39,643 bases of DNA, taken from the NCBI RefSeq assembly GCF_004348535.1, contig NZ_SMJX01000045.1, forward strand, positions 1-39,643. Direction: 5' to 3'. A program made the position numbers and the translations under genes. Shown here piece after piece: positions 38,375-39,643 of this stretch (positions are counted from its first letter, which is position 1; the number at the start of each line of letters is the position of its first letter). This DNA is from Actinomadura sp. KC216 (GTDB taxonomy: Bacteria > Actinomycetota > Actinomycetes > Streptosporangiales > Streptosporangiaceae). The notes beneath the pieces are model-generated. The model was not told where the DNA came from. It saw only the letters and a list, made by a program, of their open reading frames with translations, and did no database searches.

Positions 38375-39643
38375 GTGCCGACCCAGATCATCGCCGGGAC
38401 CGCCTCGAAGGACACCGCGGCGGACGGCCCCGGACGCGCGCACGACGAGCGCGCGTTCCGGATGCGCCGCACCCGCGAGTTCATGGACGAACAGGGACTC
38501 GACGCCCTGCTGGTCTTCGGTGCCGACCGCAGCGACCGCTACGACGCGGGCCAGTACCTGTTCCGCGACCGCCGCTACCAGCACTTCGTCGTCCCCCGCG
38601 AGGGCGAGCCCACGATGGTCGCCTTCGCGGCCCAGGTCGCGGCGCAGCACATGCTCACCCGCGAGCGCGGGCTGGAGACCTGGATCGACGACATCCGCGT
38701 CGGCCCCGGCCCCGAGCTGCTGCCCGCGATCGTCCGCGAGAAAGGGCTCGCGTCCGGCCGGCTCGGCGTGATCGGCGCCGGCTACGGCTCGCCCTTCTAC
38801 CCGGGCGGATGGGTGTCCAAGCCGGTCTGGGACGCCGTCAGCGAACGCCTCCCCGACGCCGAACTCGTCGACGTCACCCGCGACTACGGCCTGGTCATGG
38901 CGCGGCGCAGCGACGAGGACCTGGAGCATCTCGCCACCGCGGCCGCCGCCGGGGACGCGGCGATCGAGGCGATGATGGCGGCGGCACGGCCCGGCGTGGA
39001 CGAGACCGCCCTGTACGCCGAGGGCATCGCCGCGATGCTCCGCCGCGGGATGCGCGTGACGTGGATGCTCTTCCAGACCGGGCTGGACAACTACGCGTGG
39101 GGCGAGCCGACGTGGCTGACCCGTCCCGAGCCCGCCCGCGTCCTCGGGTCCGCCGACATGGTGTGGGCGGAGATCTTTCCGAACTACGCCGAGCTGAACA
39201 CCCACGTCAACATGAGCTTCACGGTCGGTACCCCGCCCGCCGAGACGCTGCGCTGCGCCGAGGTGGCCCGCGCCAGCTACGAGGCCGGGCTGGCGGCGAT
39301 GCGGCCGGGCGCCACGTTCGCCGGCGTCTGCGCGGCCATGGAGGAGCCCCTCACCGAGGCGGGGATGTGGCACCTGACCCCGCAGCTCGCGTCCCTGAAC
39401 CCGCTGCTGTCCGGGGGCGGCTCGGGCCTCGGCATCCGCGAGAACGTCCCCTCGTTCGCCGACGCGTACCCGCACGCCGACGGGCACGCGGGGCCGTTCT
39501 TCGACTTCGAGATCCAGCCGGGCATGACCTTCTCGCTGCAGCCCGACGCCCGGCTCGGCCGACACGGCGCGATCGTCGGCGGCGTCGTCGCGGCGACCGA
39601 GACCGGCTGCCGCGAGTTCAACACCGTCTCCACGCGCCTCAAC
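38375..39643 (+). CDS. M24/creatinase-fold hydrolase, metal ligands apparently replaced (3' partial)
   Basis: GTG 38375 follows AAAGGAG with a 5-nt spacer; 423 codons are open to the window edge. The N-terminal domain (RMRRTREFMDEQGLDALLVF, then WIDDIRVGPGPELLPAIV) and a pita-bread C-terminal domain (RSDEDLEHLATAAAAGDAAI, GVDETALYAEGIAAMLRRGM) match Xaa-Pro peptidase/creatinase proteins. The dinuclear metal ligands are not conserved: the D-x10-D strand reads WAEIFPNYAELNTHVNM (Glu and His), the GHGIG His region reads GGGSGLGIRENVP, and the EP motif reads QPD. The protein is therefore more like metal-free creatinase than a peptidase. It may hydrolyse a C-N bond in the neighbouring catabolic pathway; that is inference. 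Confidence 0.8.
   Translation, partial: MPTQIIAGTASKDTAADGPGRAHDERAFRMRRTREFMDEQGLDALLVFGADRSDRYDAGQYLFRDRRYQHFVVPREGEPTMVAFAAQVAAQHMLTRERGLETWIDDIRVGPGPELLPAIVREKGLASGRLGVIGAGYGSPFYPGGWVSKPVWDAVSERLPDAELVDVTRDYGLVMARRSDEDLEHLATAAAAGDAAIEAMMAAARPGVDETALYAEGIAAMLRRGMRVTWMLFQTGLDNYAWGEPTWLTRPEPARVLGSADMVWAEIFPNYAELNTHVNMSFTVGTPPAETLRCAEVARASYEAGLAAMRPGATFAGVCAAMEEPLTEAGMWHLTPQLASLNPLLSGGGSGLGIRENVPSFADAYPHADGHAGPFFDFEIQPGMTFSLQPDARLGRHGAIVGGVVAATETGCREFNTVSTRLN

Noticed and set aside
38261-39565. 434-residue minus-strand frame opposite the M24-fold gene
   Set aside because: Antisense shadow: the plus strand has a Shine-Dalgarno, start and family fold, while this frame has no motif.

Overview
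The window is high-GC actinomycete DNA. Codon third positions are almost all G or C, many starts are GTG, and the families present (F420-type LLM oxidoreductase, DUF2867, DUF5988, SpoIIE phosphatase, YtrA/GntR and XRE-cupin regulators) are actinobacterial. A Streptosporangiales-like host such as Actinomadura fits, but this is inference; no rRNA or taxonomic marker gene is present.

Layout. (1) 1-7.6 kb is a decay zone: the end of a SpoIIE phosphatase, remnants of acetoacetyl-CoA synthetase, a transketolase/PDH-E1-like gene, a TetR and a WYL regulator, a damaged IS5-family element, a second transposase remnant and an orphan IS end. Intact genes among them are a GNAT, a secreted SH3-like protein, an AraC regulator and a DHFR-like protein. 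(2) 7.8-16.0 kb is the most interesting locus. A cobalamin riboswitch leads into a PF01497/FecCD/ATPase uptake system, a FhuF-like [2Fe-2S] reductase, a 43-residue peptide gene followed by a perfect 24-nt palindrome, a YcaO enzyme, an LLM flavin/F420 oxidoreductase and a MATE exporter. It reads as a RiPP pathway wired to vitamin B12 status with its own import and export; I know of no described system of this kind. (3) 16.0-16.75 kb holds a three-repeat orphan type I-E CRISPR array touching the MATE gene, then a 3' fragment of a tmRNA-like gene with its terminator, which looks like an attachment site. The island it bounds probably lies to the left.

(4) 16.9-23.1 kb is a set of small regulator/effector modules: DUF2867/TetR with two palindromic operators, a membrane protein, a SnoaL-like protein, a Tn3 transposase scrap, a membrane protein/GntR pair, and a GNAT facing an XRE-cupin regulator. 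(5) 24.1-26.7 kb encodes an 871-residue protein of lower apparent GC with collagen-like Gly-rich blocks, helical and hydrophobic segments and a C-terminus resembling the TcA TcB-binding domain, a possible toxin or surface protein. (6) 27.4-28.9 kb has a small zinc-ribbon protein, a BBE-type oxidoreductase remnant facing a polyketide synthase (ER-ACP) remnant, and a DUF5988 gene.

(7) 28.9-39.6 kb is a catabolic locus. Eight tightly packed minus-strand genes (extradiol-type VOC dioxygenase, aspartate-dehydrogenase-like protein, alpha/beta hydrolase, cupin, an SDR without the YxxxK motif, ThDP enzyme, aldehyde dehydrogenase, NicC-like monooxygenase) diverge from a MarR regulator and a creatinase/M24-fold hydrolase. 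Related palindromes lie upstream of each transcription unit. The set suggests hydroxylation, ring cleavage and further oxidation of an aromatic or N-heteroaromatic acid; the substrate cannot be named from sequence.
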